Shown: positions 24,558 through 34,992, counted from the stretch's first letter. The stretch: 64,000 bases of DNA from Pseudomonas syringae (GCF_021605415.1 NZ_WKEQ01000006.1:124001-188000); one strand, 5' to 3'. The notes: generated from the letters alone by a model not told the origin. Translations and numbers: made by a program.

Positions 24558-26134
24558 GCGGTTTCATCCACCCAGCGTTGTTCGAGACGGGTTTGATTGC
24601 CTTGGGGCGGCGTGCCGAGGTGGCAATCCAGATCGCCGACGTTCAGGCCGGAGTCCAGCAGGCGTTGACGCAGTGCCACGAGATTGCTTTCGATCAGGCT
24701 GGCGGTGTACGGGCGCTCGGCCCATAGCTGGCTGGACAGGCTGCCCTTGATCAGTTGCGCCTGAATCTGCATCGGCCCGAGCGGTTCCATGTCGAACGCC
24801 AGTTCGACGCGCCAAAGTTGTTGCTTGGGCTCGCGTTCGTCACGGCGTTGTTCATTCGGCTGTTCTTTCTCCGGCGCTTCTTCTCGCTGGAACTTGACCT
24901 GCAATGGCACGATGTCTTGCAGGTTGCGCATGGGGATTTCCAGCTGCCAGGTGCTCAGCAACCGACCGTCATCGGTAACGCCGGTCTGTTCCAGGCTCGA
25001 CAACTGATGGCTTTGCAGGCGCGACACCGCCGCCGCAGCAAGGCGCAGCAATTGCTCCAGATCGCCTTCACCGTCGAGACTTTGCAGCAGACGTTCGGGC
25101 AGCGGAAAACTGCTCGGCAGCGGTTTTGCACTGACTTGGCCAAGGGTGCCGAGGGCGTTACGCACGAAACTCGGCAGTGCCTGGGCAAGGGTGTTGGCGG
25201 CGATGATCGCGTTGAAATTGGAGCTCGATGGCAAGCCCGGGGTCAGTTGCGCGATGAGTTTGAGCAGGTCGCCTTTCATGTCCGGGGTCAGTGTCGGATT
25301 TTGTCCGGTCAGCAGCTTGGCTTCGAGGAAGGCGCCACTGTTTGCCAGCGCCAGTGCCACGCCTTTGGGCGTGCTCAATTGCTGCACGTCCGGCAGACTC
25401 GACAGCAGACGATCGACCACGGCGCGCAAGTCTTTCGATGCCGGGTCGGTGGCGGGCGGCAAGTTCTGCAAGACTTTCAGCACAGCATCCAGCGAGCCCT
25501 GGCGACTCTGTTGGCCGAGCAGTTGCTGGCTTACCGCCAATTGTTCCTGACGGTTGCTCAAGGGCACGAACTTCAGAGTCTGCGAGTCCTGCACCAGCGC
25601 CGACAACAACGTATTGATGCGCAGCGGTTGCGGGCTGTCGATGCTCAGGGTGCTGCCACTCAGGGCGGTATTGAGCAGGCTGACCATTGAACGGAACACC
25701 GTCGGTTGTCCCGGCACTTGCGGCAACGCCTGGGTCGTCAGCACCTTGCCTTGCACCAGACTGCCGACTGGCAATTGCGCGGTGTCGATGCGGGTGAGGG
25801 TGGCGACGCTGGACGCCAGCGCTTGTTGCACGGTAATCGCCAGATTGCCCGACGACGGTTGGGTCACCGCCAGGCTGGTGCCTTGGGGCAGCGGCTGGTT
25901 GCTGGTGGCCTGGACGGTCGTCTGGCGACCGCTGTCGAGTGTCACTTTAAGCAACAATTGAAACGTCTGGTCTGCCTGCTTGAGCGACAACACCTCGGCC
26001 TTGGCGCTCTGGCCGGCGGCAATCAACCCGTCGATTGGCGTCAGCAGCTTGAGCAATTCACCGCTGATTGCCAGCGGACGCGTGGTCGCCGGGGCTATCT
26101 GCGGGAGCGTGGGGATGTTGATTTCGCCTGTCAT
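24554..26134 (-). CDS. Second FliK-like flagellar hook-length control domain protein
   Basis: A 526-residue protein with a Gln/Leu/Ser-rich, low-complexity N-terminus and middle, and a C-terminal Flg_hook-like domain (about residues 425-520: LWRVELAFDMEPLGPMQIQA, LRQRLLDSGLNVGDLDCHLG). I place the start at ATG 26134 (MTGEINIPTLPQIAP); the further upstream frame reads into the ccm promoter region. It differs greatly from FliK at 1757-3124. It is encoded with the FlhB-tail protein and convergent to the cheW operon. Confidence 0.82.
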   Translation of the reverse strand: MTGEINIPTLPQIAPATTRPLAISGELLKLLTPIDGLIAAGQSAKAEVLSLKQADQTFQLLLKVTLDSGRQTTVQATSNQPLPQGTSLAVTQPSSGNLAITVQQALASSVATLTRIDTAQLPVGSLVQGKVLTTQALPQVPGQPTVFRSMVSLLNTALSGSTLSIDSPQPLRINTLLSALVQDSQTLKFVPLSNRQEQLAVSQQLLGQQSRQGSLDAVLKVLQNLPPATDPASKDLRAVVDRLLSSLPDVQQLSTPKGVALALANSGAFLEAKLLTGQNPTLTPDMKGDLLKLIAQLTPGLPSSSNFNAIIAANTLAQALPSFVRNALGTLGQVSAKPLPSSFPLPERLLQSLDGEGDLEQLLRLAAAAVSRLQSHQLSSLEQTGVTDDGRLLSTWQLEIPMRNLQDIVPLQVKFQREEAPEKEQPNEQRRDEREPKQQLWRVELAFDMEPLGPMQIQAQLIKGSLSSQLWAERPYTASLIESNLVALRQRLLDSGLNVGDLDCHLGTPPQGNQTRLEQRWVDETA

Positions 26135-26164
26135 ACGCGGACACAACCTGTGGAAATTGCACTC

Positions 26165-26191
26165 TTGAGAGGTAGCGACGGCATGTATAAT
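26165..26191 (+). promoter_or_regulatory. Candidate sigma-70 promoter for ccmA
   Basis: A perfect -10 box TATAAT (26186-26191) lies 140 bp before ccmA, with TTGAGA (26165-26170) as a possible -35 at a short 15-base spacing. It sits in the 196-bp divergent region between the FliK-like gene and ccmA. The -10 is convincing; the -35 is weaker. Confidence 0.5.
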
Positions 26192-26330
26192 GCCGCCCGT
26201 TCTTCGCTTCGTCGTAAAAACATACAAATGATTGACGCAGCTCTCTAGAACACGCCGTCATTGCATCTATGCTGCATCACTTTAACGGCCGCGCCAGAGC
26301 CGACTTGAACCGTATAAGGCCCGCAAATCC

Positions 26331-26966
26331 TTGACCAGTCCCGTCCTGCAAACTGTTGCCCTTGCCTGTGAGCGCGACCTTCGGCTGCTCTTCGAAAATC
26401 TCGAATTGAGACTGGCCAGTGGCGATATGGTGCAGATCAGTGGCCCCAACGGTAGCGGCAAAACCAGTTTGCTGCGTCTGTTGGGCGGCCTGATGCAGCC
26501 GACGGACGGACAGGTTCTGCTCAACGGCAAACCCTTGAACGAACAGCGCAGCGAACTGGCGCGCAATCTGCTGTGGATCGGCCATGCCGCCGGCATCAAG
26601 GATTTGCTGACACCCGAGGAAAACCTCGCCTGGCTTTGTGCGTTGCATCAACCTGCCGAGCGCGACGCGATCTGGCAAGCCCTGGCGGCGGTTGGATTGC
26701 GCGGTTTCGAGGATGTTCCCTGTCACACCCTGTCCGCCGGCCAGCAACGACGTGTGGCGTTGGCGCGTTTGTATCTGGACAGCCCGCCGCTGTGGATTCT
26801 CGATGAACCCTTCACCGCCCTCGACAAGCAGGGCGTGGCGCAGCTTGAAGAACACCTGGCCGGGCATTGCGAGCGTGGCGGTCTGATCGTGCTGACAACC
26901 CATCACACCTTGAGCCGGATCCCGGCAGGGTATCGCGACGTCGATTTAGGGAAATGGGCGCTATGA
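26331..26966 (+). CDS. ccmA: Heme exporter ATP-binding protein CcmA
   Basis: A 211-residue ABC ATPase: Walker A GPNGSGKT (residues 38-45), signature [14 protein letters not shown], Walker [13 protein letters not shown], and a switch His in LTTHH. CcmAB with CcmC and CcmD releases holo-CcmE in System I cytochrome c maturation. TTG 26331 is used as start because no better in-frame start exists; its ribosome site is weak. The stop overlaps the ccmB ATG by four bases. Confidence 0.94.
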   Translation: MTSPVLQTVALACERDLRLLFENLELRLASGDMVQISGPNGSGKTSLLRLLGGLMQPTDGQVLLNGKPLNEQRSELARNLLWIGHAAGIKDLLTPEENLAWLCALHQPAERDAIWQALAAVGLRGFEDVPCHTLSAGQQRRVALARLYLDSPPLWILDEPFTALDKQGVAQLEEHLAGHCERGGLIVLTTHHTLSRIPAGYRDVDLGKWAL

Positions 26967-27631
26967 GTGTGTTCGGCCTGTTGGTTGCCCGTGAATCCCG
27001 GTTGCTGTTCCGCCGCCCGGCGGAGCTGGCGAATCCGCTGATTTTCTTCGCCATTGTTATTGCAATGTTTCCGCTGGCCGTCGGCCCGGAAACACAACTC
27101 TTGCAAAACCTGTCCCCGGGGTTAGTCTGGGTGGCGGCGCTGCTGGCGGTTCTGCTATCGCTGGACGGACTTTTCCGCAGTGATTTCGAAGACGGATCCC
27201 TTGAACAGTGGGTCCTTTCGTCGCACCCCCTGCCTCTTCTGGTATTGGCCAAGGTGCTGGCACACTGGCTTTTTTCCGGACTGGCACTGGTGTTGCTCTC
27301 ACCGTTGCTGGCACTGATGCTCGGTTTGCCGGTCGCCTGCCTGCCGGTGTTGCTGTTGTCGTTGTTGCTGGGCACACCCGTGCTGAGCTTGCTCGGTGCG
27401 GTGGGCGCAGCGCTGACGGTCGGTTTGAAGCGTGGCGGCTTGTTGCTGGCGCTGCTGATTTTACCGTTGTACATCCCGGTTTTGATCCTCGGCAGTGGCG
27501 CCTTGCAGGCAGCCTTGCAAGGAATGCCGGCGACCGGTTATCTCCTGTGGCTTGGTAGCCTGACCGCCCTGGCGATCACCCTGACACCCTTTGCAATAGC
27601 TGCTGGCCTGAAGATCAGCGTCGGCGAATAA
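26963..27631 (+). CDS. ccmB: Heme exporter membrane protein CcmB
   Basis: A 222-residue polytopic protein with about six transmembrane helices and the family N-terminus [20 protein letters not shown]. It includes [20 protein letters not shown], a conserved CcmB loop. It is the membrane partner of the CcmA ATPase. The start ATG 26963 overlaps ccmA (ATGA). An 88-bp gap to ccmC contains the small hairpin ggttaa-ttt-ttaacc at 27643-27657. Confidence 0.95.
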   Translation: MSVFGLLVARESRLLFRRPAELANPLIFFAIVIAMFPLAVGPETQLLQNLSPGLVWVAALLAVLLSLDGLFRSDFEDGSLEQWVLSSHPLPLLVLAKVLAHWLFSGLALVLLSPLLALMLGLPVACLPVLLLSLLLGTPVLSLLGAVGAALTVGLKRGGLLLALLILPLYIPVLILGSGALQAALQGMPATGYLLWLGSLTALAITLTPFAIAAGLKISVGE

Positions 27632-27719
27632 TAATGAGGTCTGGTTAATTTTTAACCACTTTTGCAAGAAAGGCAGACCCTGACTCTTCATAGCGAAGAG
27701 CACCCGTGATGGACACAAC

Positions 27720-28475
27720 ATGAATTGGACGTGGTTTCACAAGCTCGGCTCGCCCAAATGGTTCTACGGCATCAGCAGCAGACTGTTGCCGTGGCTGAGC
27801 ATCGCTGCACTGCTGCTCATCGGTGTCGGCGTCGTTTGGGGCCTGGCCTTCGCGCCGCCGGACTACCAGCAGGGCAACAGCTTTCGCATCATCTACATCC
27901 ATGTGCCTGCCGCGATGCTCGCCCAGTCGATCTACGTGATGCTGGCGGTGTGCGGCGTGGTCGGGCTGGTGTGGAAAATGAAACTGGCGGACGTCGCCCT
28001 GCAATGCGCCGCGCCGATCGGTGCCTGGATGACTGCCGTGGCGCTGGTCACCGGGGCGATCTGGGGCAAACCGACCTGGGGTTCGTGGTGGGTGTGGGAT
28101 GCGCGCCTGACGTCAATGTTGATTCTGCTGTTCCTGTATTTCGGTGTGATCGCCCTCGGCAACGCCATCAGCAACCGCGACAGCGCCGCCAAGGCCTGCG
28201 CGGTGTTGGCCATCGTTGGCGTGATCAACATCCCGATCATCAAATACTCGGTGGAATGGTGGAACACCCTGCACCAGGGCGCGACCTTTACCCTCACCGA
28301 AAAACCGGCAATGCCAGCCGAAATGTGGCTGCCGTTGCTGCTCACGGTACTGGGTTTCTACTGTTTCTTTGGCGCCGTGCTGCTGATGCGCATGCGCCTC
28401 GAAGTGCTCAAGCGCGAGGCTCGCGCGAGTTGGGTGAAAGCCGAAGTGCAGAACACGCTGGGAGCCGCTCGATGA
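27720..28475 (+). CDS. ccmC: Heme transporter/handling protein CcmC
   Basis: A 251-residue membrane protein with six helices and the Trp-rich heme-handling motif [13 protein letters not shown] in the periplasmic loop; flanking His residues are expected heme ligands. CcmC loads heme onto CcmE. It starts with ATG 27720 ([16 protein letters not shown]). Its stop overlaps the ccmD start by four bases. Confidence 0.96.
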   Translation: MNWTWFHKLGSPKWFYGISSRLLPWLSIAALLLIGVGVVWGLAFAPPDYQQGNSFRIIYIHVPAAMLAQSIYVMLAVCGVVGLVWKMKLADVALQCAAPIGAWMTAVALVTGAIWGKPTWGSWWVWDARLTSMLILLFLYFGVIALGNAISNRDSAAKACAVLAIVGVINIPIIKYSVEWWNTLHQGATFTLTEKPAMPAEMWLPLLLTVLGFYCFFGAVLLMRMRLEVLKREARASWVKAEVQNTLGAAR

Positions 28476-28648
28476 GTTTCGCGTCATTCGGCGACTTCCT
28501 CGCCATGGGCCATCACGGCCTGTATGTCTGGTCGGCCTACGGCATCTGCCTCGCGGTGCTGGCTTTCAACGTGGCGGCGCCGATCCTGGCCCGCAAGCGG
28601 TATCTGCAAGAAGAGGCGCGTCGTCTGCGTCGGGAGAACGGCAAGTGA
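28472..28648 (+). CDS. ccmD: Heme exporter protein CcmD
   Basis: A 58-residue protein with one transmembrane helix ([20 protein letters not shown]) and a basic cytoplasmic tail ([16 protein letters not shown]), the standard CcmD layout. It joins CcmABC and aids release of holo-CcmE. It overlaps ccmC and ccmE by four bases on each side. Confidence 0.93.
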   Translation: MSFASFGDFLAMGHHGLYVWSAYGICLAVLAFNVAAPILARKRYLQEEARRLRRENGK

Positions 28649-29100
28649 ATCCGCTGCGCAAAAAACGTCTGATCATCATTCTGGCGATTCTGGTCGGGGT
28701 CGGCGCCGCCGTCGGCCTGGCCCTGAGCGCCCTGCAACAGAACATCAATCTGTTTTACACCCCGACCCAGATCGCTAACGGCGAAGCACCGCAGGACACG
28801 CGCATTCGCGCCGGCGGCATGGTCGAGAAGGGTTCGCTGCAACGTTCCGGCGACTCTCTGGACGTGAAGTTCGCTGTCACCGACTTCAACAAGTCCGTGA
28901 CTATCACTTATCGCGGCATCCTCCCGGATCTGTTCCGCGAAGGGCAGGGCATCGTCGCCCTCGGCAAGATCAACGCCGATGGCGTCGTGGTCGCCGATGA
29001 AGTGCTGGCCAAGCACGACGAGAAATACATGCCGCCGGAAGTCACCAAAGCCTTGAAGGACAGCGGCCAGTCCGCGCCAACACCTGCGAAGGAGGGTTGA
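28645..29100 (+). CDS. ccmE: Heme chaperone CcmE
   Basis: A 151-residue membrane-anchored periplasmic OB-fold protein. N-terminal anchor at about residues 9-29; the heme-binding segment [10 protein letters not shown] has the covalent His124 and the axial Tyr128. CcmE carries heme from CcmC to CcmFH. It overlaps ccmD by four bases and stops three bases before the ccmF ATG. Confidence 0.96.
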   Translation: MNPLRKKRLIIILAILVGVGAAVGLALSALQQNINLFYTPTQIANGEAPQDTRIRAGGMVEKGSLQRSGDSLDVKFAVTDFNKSVTITYRGILPDLFREGQGIVALGKINADGVVVADEVLAKHDEKYMPPEVTKALKDSGQSAPTPAKEG

Positions 29101-29103
29101 TCA

Positions 29104-31092
29104 ATGACGTCCGGTATTTTCATTCCTGAGCTCGGCCACCTGGCGATGATCCTGGCGCTGTGTTTCGCGGTGGTGCAGGCCGTGGTGCCGTTGCTCGGTG
29201 CCTGGCGCGGCGACCGGTTGTGGATGAGCCTGGCCCAACCGGCCGCGTGGGGACAGTTCGCGTTTCTGCTGTTCGCCTTCAGTTGCCTGACCTACGCCTT
29301 CATGACCGATGACTTTTCCGTCGAATACGTGGCGATGAACTCCAACAGCGCCTTGCCCTGGTATTACAAATTCAGCGCGGTGTGGGGTGCTCACGAAGGC
29401 TCGCTGTTGCTCTGGGCTTTGATTCTCGGCGGCTGGACCTTTGCGGTGTCGGTGTTCTCCCGACAATTGCCACAAGTCATGCTCGCTCGCGTACTCGCGG
29501 TGATGGGCATGATCAGCATCGGTTTTCTGCTGTTTCTGATCCTCACGTCGAACCCGTTCGCGCGGATCCTGCCGCAGATTCCGGCCGATGGGCGTGATCT
29601 CAATCCACTGCTGCAAGACATCGGCCTGATCGTCCACCCGCCGATGCTGTACATGGGTTATGTCGGTTTCTCCGTAGCGTTCGCGTTTGCCATCGCCGCA
29701 CTGCTCGGCGGTCGCCTCGACGCCGCATGGGCACGCTGGTCGCGGCCGTGGACGATTGTTGCCTGGGCTTTTCTTGGCATCGGCATCACCCTCGGTTCCT
29801 GGTGGGCGTACTACGAACTCGGTTGGGGCGGCTGGTGGTTCTGGGATCCGGTGGAAAACGCCTCGTTCATGCCATGGCTGGTGGGCACGGCGCTGATTCA
29901 CTCGCTGGCGGTCACGGAAAAACGCGGTGTGTTCAAGAGTTGGACGGTGCTGCTGGCGATTGCTGCCTTTTCGTTGAGCCTGCTCGGCACGTTCCTTGTG
30001 CGCTCCGGCGTGCTGACCTCGGTTCACGCGTTTGCGTCCGACCCTGAGCGCGGCGTGTTTATCCTGATCTTCCTGCTGTTTGTGGTTGGCGGCTCGCTGA
30101 CGCTGTTTGCGTTGCGCGCGCCAGTGGTCAAGAGCCAGGTCGGATTCAACCTGTGGTCGCGGGAAACCCTGCTGCTGGGCAACAATCTGGTGCTGGTGGT
30201 GGCGGCGTCGATGATTTTGCTGGGTACCCTGTATCCGCTGATTCTTGATGCGCTGAGTGGTGCCAAGCTGTCGGTCGGGCCGCCGTACTTCAACGCGTTG
30301 TTCATTCCATTGATGGCGCTGTTGATGGTGGTGATGGCGGTCGGTGTGATCGTGCGCTGGAAAGACACCCCGGTGAAATGGCTGGTGAGCATGCTCGCCC
30401 CGGTGCTGCTCGGCAGCGCCGCGCTGGCGGTGGTGGCCGGTGTTGCCTACGGCGATTTCAACTGGGCGGTGCTCGCCACGTTCATGCTCGCGGCTTGGGT
30501 GTTGCTGGCCGGCGTGCGCGACCTCCTCGACAAAACGCGACACAAGGGGCTGATCAAAGGCCTGCCAACCCTGACTCGCAGTTATTGGGGCATGCAGATC
30601 GCTCACCTCGGCATCGCCGTGTGCGCGCTCGGCGTGGTGTTGTCGAGCCAGAACAGCGCCGAGCGCGACCTGCGCCTGGCGCCGGGCGAATCGATGGATC
30701 TGGCCGGTTATCAGTTTGTGTTCGACGGCGCCAAGCACTTCGAAGGGCCGAACTTCACTTCGGACAAAGGCACCATTCGCGTGATCCGCAATGGCCAGGA
30801 AATCAGCGTGCTGCACCCGGAAAAACGCCTCTACACCGTACAGAACTCGGTGATGACCGAGGCCGGGATCGACGCTGGCTTCACCCGTGACTTATATGTC
30901 GCACTCGGCGAACCCCTCGGCGATGGCGCCTGGGCGGTGCGGGTACACGTCAAGCCGTTCGTGCGCTGGATCTGGTTCGGCGGCTTGCTCACCGGTTTCG
31001 GTGGATTGCTGGCGGCGCTGGATCGGCGTTATCGAGTCAAGGTCAAAGCCAAGGTGCGTGAAGCCCTGGGCATGGAAGGAGCCGCTGCATGA
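29104..31092 (+). CDS. ccmF: Cytochrome c heme lyase subunit CcmF
   Basis: A 662-residue protein with about 15 transmembrane helices and the WWD heme-handling motif WGGWWFWDPVENASFMPW. CcmF with CcmH attaches heme to the CXXCH motifs of apocytochromes c in the periplasm. Length, topology and motif agree with the family. Its stop overlaps the ccmG start by four bases. Confidence 0.97.
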   Translation: MTSGIFIPELGHLAMILALCFAVVQAVVPLLGAWRGDRLWMSLAQPAAWGQFAFLLFAFSCLTYAFMTDDFSVEYVAMNSNSALPWYYKFSAVWGAHEGSLLLWALILGGWTFAVSVFSRQLPQVMLARVLAVMGMISIGFLLFLILTSNPFARILPQIPADGRDLNPLLQDIGLIVHPPMLYMGYVGFSVAFAFAIAALLGGRLDAAWARWSRPWTIVAWAFLGIGITLGSWWAYYELGWGGWWFWDPVENASFMPWLVGTALIHSLAVTEKRGVFKSWTVLLAIAAFSLSLLGTFLVRSGVLTSVHAFASDPERGVFILIFLLFVVGGSLTLFALRAPVVKSQVGFNLWSRETLLLGNNLVLVVAASMILLGTLYPLILDALSGAKLSVGPPYFNALFIPLMALLMVVMAVGVIVRWKDTPVKWLVSMLAPVLLGSAALAVVAGVAYGDFNWAVLATFMLAAWVLLAGVRDLLDKTRHKGLIKGLPTLTRSYWGMQIAHLGIAVCALGVVLSSQNSAERDLRLAPGESMDLAGYQFVFDGAKHFEGPNFTSDKGTIRVIRNGQEISVLHPEKRLYTVQNSVMTEAGIDAGFTRDLYVALGEPLGDGAWAVRVHVKPFVRWIWFGGLLTGFGGLLAALDRRYRVKVKAKVREALGMEGAAA

Positions 31093-31625
31093 GACGTTGG
31101 TTAATGCTGGTGCCACTGGCGATTTTCCTGCTGGTGGCGGTATTTCTTTATCGCGGTTTGTACCTGGATCCTGCGGAATTGCCCTCGGCGATGATCAACA
31201 AGCCGTTCCCGGAGTTTTCCCTGCCCGCCGTGCAGGGCGACAAGACCCTGACCAGGGCTGACATTCTCGGCAAACCGGCACTGGTCAATGTCTGGGGCAC
31301 CTGGTGCATTTCCTGCCGGGTCGAGCATCCGGTGCTGAACAAACTGGCCGAGCGCGGCGTGGTGATCTACGGCATCAACTACAAGGACGTCAACGCCGAT
31401 GCATTGAAGTGGCTGGCCGAATTCCACAACCCGTATCAGCTCGACATTCGCGATGACGAAGGCTCGCTGGGCCTGAATCTCGGTGTATATGGCGCACCGG
31501 AAACCTTCTTCATCGACGCCAAGGGCATCATCCGCGACAAATACGTCGGCGTAATCGACGAGCAGGTCTGGCGCGAAAAACTGGCGGCCAAATATCAGGC
31601 ACTGGTTGATGAGGCCAAGCCATGA
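31089..31625 (+). CDS. ccmG: Thiol:disulfide interchange protein CcmG (DsbE)
   Basis: A 178-residue membrane-anchored thioredoxin. The N-terminal helix is at about residues 5-22; the active site is WGTWCISC, Cys73 and Cys76. It keeps apocytochrome thiols reduced for heme ligation, receiving electrons from DsbD. It overlaps ccmF and ccmH by four bases each. Confidence 0.96.
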   Translation: MRRWLMLVPLAIFLLVAVFLYRGLYLDPAELPSAMINKPFPEFSLPAVQGDKTLTRADILGKPALVNVWGTWCISCRVEHPVLNKLAERGVVIYGINYKDVNADALKWLAEFHNPYQLDIRDDEGSLGLNLGVYGAPETFFIDAKGIIRDKYVGVIDEQVWREKLAAKYQALVDEAKP

Positions 31626-32092
31626 AGCGCTTTTTAGCTGCCGTGGTATTGGGCTTGAGTCTGGCCGGCGTGGCCCACGCCGCCATCGACACTTACGAAT
31701 TCGCCAAAGAAGGCGACCGCGAGCGTTTCCGTGAACTGACCAAGGAACTGCGCTGCCCTAAATGCCAGAACCAGGACATCGCCGACTCCAACGCGCCGAT
31801 TGCCGCCGACCTGCGCAAAGAGATCTTCCGCATGCTCGGCGAGGGCAAGGACAATCAGCAGATCATCGACTTCATGGTCGACCGCTACGGTGATTTCGTC
31901 CGCTACAAACCGGCGCTCAACGCCAAGACCGCATTGCTCTGGTTCGGTCCGGCCGGCCTGTTGCTCGGCGGGTTCGTGGTGATTGCCGTGATCGTCCGCC
32001 GTCGCCGCGTACAACGCAGCGCCACGGCGTCGTCGCTTTCCACCGAAGAGCGCCAGCGCCTCGACCAACTGTTGGATAAAACCCAAGAATGA
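31622..32092 (+). CDS. ccmH: Cytochrome c maturation protein CcmH (CcmL type)
   Basis: A 156-residue protein. A signal peptide ends near VAHA|AIDTY; the periplasmic helical domain holds the LRCPKCQNQ motif with Cys45 and Cys48, which resolves mixed disulfides of apocytochrome c; one C-terminal transmembrane helix ([21 protein letters not shown]) follows. The separate ccmI gene downstream supplies the TPR part that is fused to CcmH in E. coli. Confidence 0.95.
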   Translation: MKRFLAAVVLGLSLAGVAHAAIDTYEFAKEGDRERFRELTKELRCPKCQNQDIADSNAPIAADLRKEIFRMLGEGKDNQQIIDFMVDRYGDFVRYKPALNAKTALLWFGPAGLLLGGFVVIAVIVRRRRVQRSATASSLSTEERQRLDQLLDKTQE

Positions 32093-33291
32093 TTGATTTC
32101 TGGCTTGCCGCAGGGCTGTTGCTACTGGTCGCCCTGAGTTTTCTGCTGATCCCCGTGTTGCGCGGTCGCCGCGCCCAGCGTGAGGAAGACCGCACCGCTT
32201 TGAACGTCGCCCTGTATCAGGAGCGCGTTGCCGAATTGCAAGCGCAGCAGGCCGAAGGCGTACTCGACAACGCGCAAATGGACAGCGGTCGTGCCGAAGC
32301 AGCGCGTGAATTACTGGCCGATACCGAAGGCGCTGCGCCGGCTCGTGTTTCGAAGCTGGGCAAACCATTGCCATTGCTGGCCGCCGTTTTGGTGCCGTTG
32401 CTGGGTCTGGGGTTGTATCTGCATTTTGGTGCCAGCGACAAGGTCGAACTGACCCGCGAATTCGCCCAGGCGCCGCAGTCCATGGAAGAAATGACCCAGC
32501 GTCTGGAGCGTGCAGTCGCAGCGCAACCGGACTCCGCCGAAGGCCTGTATTTCCTGGGTCGCACTTACATGGCTCAGGATCGGCCGGCAGACGCGGCGAA
32601 GATGTTCGAGCGCACCGTCAGCCTCGCCGGTCGCCAGCCTGAGTTGCTCGGCCAGTGGGCGCAGGCTCAGTACTTCGCCGACAACAAGAAGTGGTCGGAC
32701 AAGGTTCAGGTCCTGACCGACGAAGCGCTGAAAGCCGATCCGAAAGAAGTCACCAGCCTCGGTCTGCTGGGTATCGCCGCGTTTGAAGGCGAGCGTTATC
32801 AGGAGGCCATCGACTACTGGAATCGCCTGCTGGCGCAGTTACCACCGCAAGACAAATCCCGCGAAGCATTGCAGGGCGGCATCACCCGCGCCGAAGAGAA
32901 GCTCGAAGCCGGCGGCGGTAAAATCGCGCAGGCGCCGGAGGCGAAAGCGGCCGCGCTGCTCAAAGTGCACGTCGATCTGGCCAGCGAACTGAAAGCCAAG
33001 GTTCAACCGGGCGACAGCGTGTTCATCTTCGCCCGCGCCACGTCCGGCCCACCCGCGCCATTGGCGGCTAAGCGCCTGACCGTGGCCGACTTGCCAGTGA
33101 CCGTCGAATTGGGCGACGCCGACGCGATGATGCCGCAGTTGAAACTGTCGAACTTCCCTGAAGTCCAACTGGTTGCGCGCATCTCCCGGGCCGGTCAACC
33201 GACGGCAGGGGAATGGGTTGGACGCAGTCAGCCACTGGCCAGCAGCACCACCGCGCAACAAACACTGACCATCGACAGCCCGGACAAATAA
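32089..33291 (+). CDS. ccmI: Cytochrome c maturation TPR protein CcmI
   Basis: A 400-residue protein with two N-terminal transmembrane helices ([20 protein letters not shown] and [18 protein letters not shown]) joined by a cytoplasmic loop, then periplasmic TPR repeats (about residues 125-285, e.g. [20 protein letters not shown]) and a C-terminal beta-rich domain. It chaperones apocytochrome c to the CcmFH lyase. Final gene of the ccm operon; the start overlaps the ccmH stop. Confidence 0.94.
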   Translation: MIDFWLAAGLLLLVALSFLLIPVLRGRRAQREEDRTALNVALYQERVAELQAQQAEGVLDNAQMDSGRAEAARELLADTEGAAPARVSKLGKPLPLLAAVLVPLLGLGLYLHFGASDKVELTREFAQAPQSMEEMTQRLERAVAAQPDSAEGLYFLGRTYMAQDRPADAAKMFERTVSLAGRQPELLGQWAQAQYFADNKKWSDKVQVLTDEALKADPKEVTSLGLLGIAAFEGERYQEAIDYWNRLLAQLPPQDKSREALQGGITRAEEKLEAGGGKIAQAPEAKAAALLKVHVDLASELKAKVQPGDSVFIFARATSGPPAPLAAKRLTVADLPVTVELGDADAMMPQLKLSNFPEVQLVARISRAGQPTAGEWVGRSQPLASSTTAQQTLTIDSPDK

Positions 33292-33304
33292 CAGGAACAC
33301 CGCC

Positions 33305-33712
33305 ATGACCGCCATCGCTAAAATCACACTTCTCAGTCTGGTGCTGGGACTCAGCGCGTGTGCGGCCCATAGGCCTGAGCCGACGACAACCCTGCCGCCG
33401 ATCCCACCGTCGCAACCGAGCCCGACACCCTCCACGTCGCCGACGCCGAGCAAACCGAGCATCCCCGCCAAACCGGCCAAACCCGTCCCGCGCACCTCTG
33501 CCAGCTTCGCGCCACCGCCGGGCGGCAACAGCCATTGGGATCAGAAACTCGGCGTCTACGTCCTCGACGATCAGACCGACACCTTCTACCGCCAGCGCAC
33601 CTACTACCGCTGGAACAACGGCTGGAGCCGCTCCATCAGCCCGGATGGCCCGTGGGAAGACACCAACATCCACGGCGTGCCGGCGGGATTGGGCAAGCAG
33701 TACGGGCAGTAA
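33305..33712 (+). CDS. Small proline-rich outer-membrane lipoprotein, function unknown
   Basis: A 135-residue predicted lipoprotein. The signal peptide ends with lipobox LSAC and the lipidated Cys is residue 19. A Pro/Ser/Thr-rich linker (about residues 23-70) would span the periplasm, followed by an aromatic-rich small domain (FYRQRTYYRWNNGWSRSISP). It is 13 bp after ccmI and followed by a terminator, so it may be cotranscribed with the ccm genes. No function is recognised. Confidence 0.8.
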   Translation: MTAIAKITLLSLVLGLSACAAHRPEPTTTLPPIPPSQPSPTPSTSPTPSKPSIPAKPAKPVPRTSASFAPPPGGNSHWDQKLGVYVLDDQTDTFYRQRTYYRWNNGWSRSISPDGPWEDTNIHGVPAGLGKQYGQ

Positions 33713-33717
33713 GCGAA

Positions 33718-33746
33718 AACGGCGATCTTTGGATCGCCGTTTTTTT
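33718..33746 (+). terminator. Rho-independent terminator after the ccm operon
   Basis: A perfect 10-bp stem, aacggcgatc / gatcgccgtt, with a 4-base loop followed by a T run. It lies directly after the small lipoprotein gene and closes the ccm transcription unit. Confidence 0.9.
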
Positions 33747-33800
33747 GGGGCTCGGTAGGAGCTGACGAAGCCTGCGATCCTTTGATTTTTCTTTTTATGG

Positions 33801-34682
33801 CTACCTGGCCAACAACTCCTGCACATACTCCACAAATGCCCGCGCTTTGGCGCTGGCCATTCGGCCTGTAGGAAATACCGCCCACAGGTCGATGTCTGAC
33901 AACGCCCAATCAGTCATCACTTCCTTGACCGCACCGCTTTCGAGTTCCGGGGCGAACATCCATCGCGAGGCTATGCTCAGGCCTTGATGGGCGAGCACCG
34001 CTTCACGCAAGCCTTCGGCTGCGCTGACACGTAGGCGACCGCCGAGGATCACCGGTTGCTGGTCGCCATTCTTGCTGAATTGCCAGGTCATGCCACCGCC
34101 GAGGCTGTAGACGATGGCCTGGTGCTTGCTGAGTTCGGCGGGGCAGGCGGGTTCGCCGTGTCTGGCGAAGTAGGCCGGGGTACCGAGCACCACGCGGCGG
34201 CAGTCGGCGATTTTGCGTGCGGTCAGGCCGGAGTCGGTGAGCGCGCCCATGCGCAGGGCGACGTCGATACCTTCCTCGACCAAATTGATGTTGCGGTCGT
34301 CGAGCATCAAGTCGATGTTCAAGTTCGGATGTTGATCGAGAAACGCACCCAGGTGCGGGACGATGTGCATGCGGCCGAACGTTACGGCGGCGCTGATGCG
34401 CAAGTTTCCGCTCAGGCCGCTGGCGGCTCCGCGCGCGGCTTCGTCCGCTTCATCGGCCTCTTCCAATGCACGTTTGGCCCGTTCGAAAAACGCCAGCCCG
34501 GCTTCGGTCGGCGTCAGGCCACGGGTCGAGCGCAACAACAAGCGCACGCCAAGTCGGCTTTCCAGTTGGGCGATGGTTTTCGATACGGCGGGCTGACCGA
34601 TGTTCAGACGCCTGGCGGCGGCGGAAAACGAGCCGGTTTCGACGACGTAGACGAAGGTTTCCATGGCAGCGAGGCGATCCAT
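33801..34682 (-). CDS. LysR-family transcriptional regulator
   Basis: A 293-residue LTTR. The N-terminal winged helix-turn-helix (MDRLAAMETFVYVVETGSFS, ARRLNIGQPAVSKTIAQLE) is followed by the periplasmic-binding-like effector domain (from about residue 90). It belongs by sequence to the large single-effector subgroup typified by DmlR/AaeR-like LTTRs (start MDRL, LDQHPNLNIDLMLDDRNINL). It has no obvious divergent metabolic target: the gene on the other side is the HicAB locus. Its regulon cannot be told from context. Confidence 0.9.
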   Translation of the reverse strand: MDRLAAMETFVYVVETGSFSAAARRLNIGQPAVSKTIAQLESRLGVRLLLRSTRGLTPTEAGLAFFERAKRALEEADEADEAARGAASGLSGNLRISAAVTFGRMHIVPHLGAFLDQHPNLNIDLMLDDRNINLVEEGIDVALRMGALTDSGLTARKIADCRRVVLGTPAYFARHGEPACPAELSKHQAIVYSLGGGMTWQFSKNGDQQPVILGGRLRVSAAEGLREAVLAHQGLSIASRWMFAPELESGAVKEVMTDWALSDIDLWAVFPTGRMASAKARAFVEYVQELLAR

Positions 34683-34992
34683 TTCAGATCCTTATACAAC
34701 TTCGAAGATTGCTGAAAATCTCTGGAGGAGTGAGCGTCCTCGCGATAGCGATATTTCTAGACACATCGATTTGGCTGATGCACCGCAATCGCAAGCAGGC
34801 TCGCTCCCACAGGGGAAAAGTGGTGTCTGTCAGAACGCGGCCTTACTGATCGACGCGTCGCCATCCACAAATTATGTCGGCCGCTGAGTGTAATCCGGGA
34901 AGGCGTCAGTGTGCTTCGTAGAACATGCAACTACCCGGAAATCACACTCTGTAAAACAACCGGACGTCGCGATAAAGGATTCTGTGCTTGAG
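34683..34992. other. Non-coding gap between the lysR gene and hicAB
   Basis: No supported gene. It holds the lysR promoter side, a single REP-like arm around 34788-34817 (caagcaggctcgctcccaca) and AT-richer DNA leading to the hicAB operator. The base composition is less uniform than in the surrounding genes. Confidence 0.6.
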
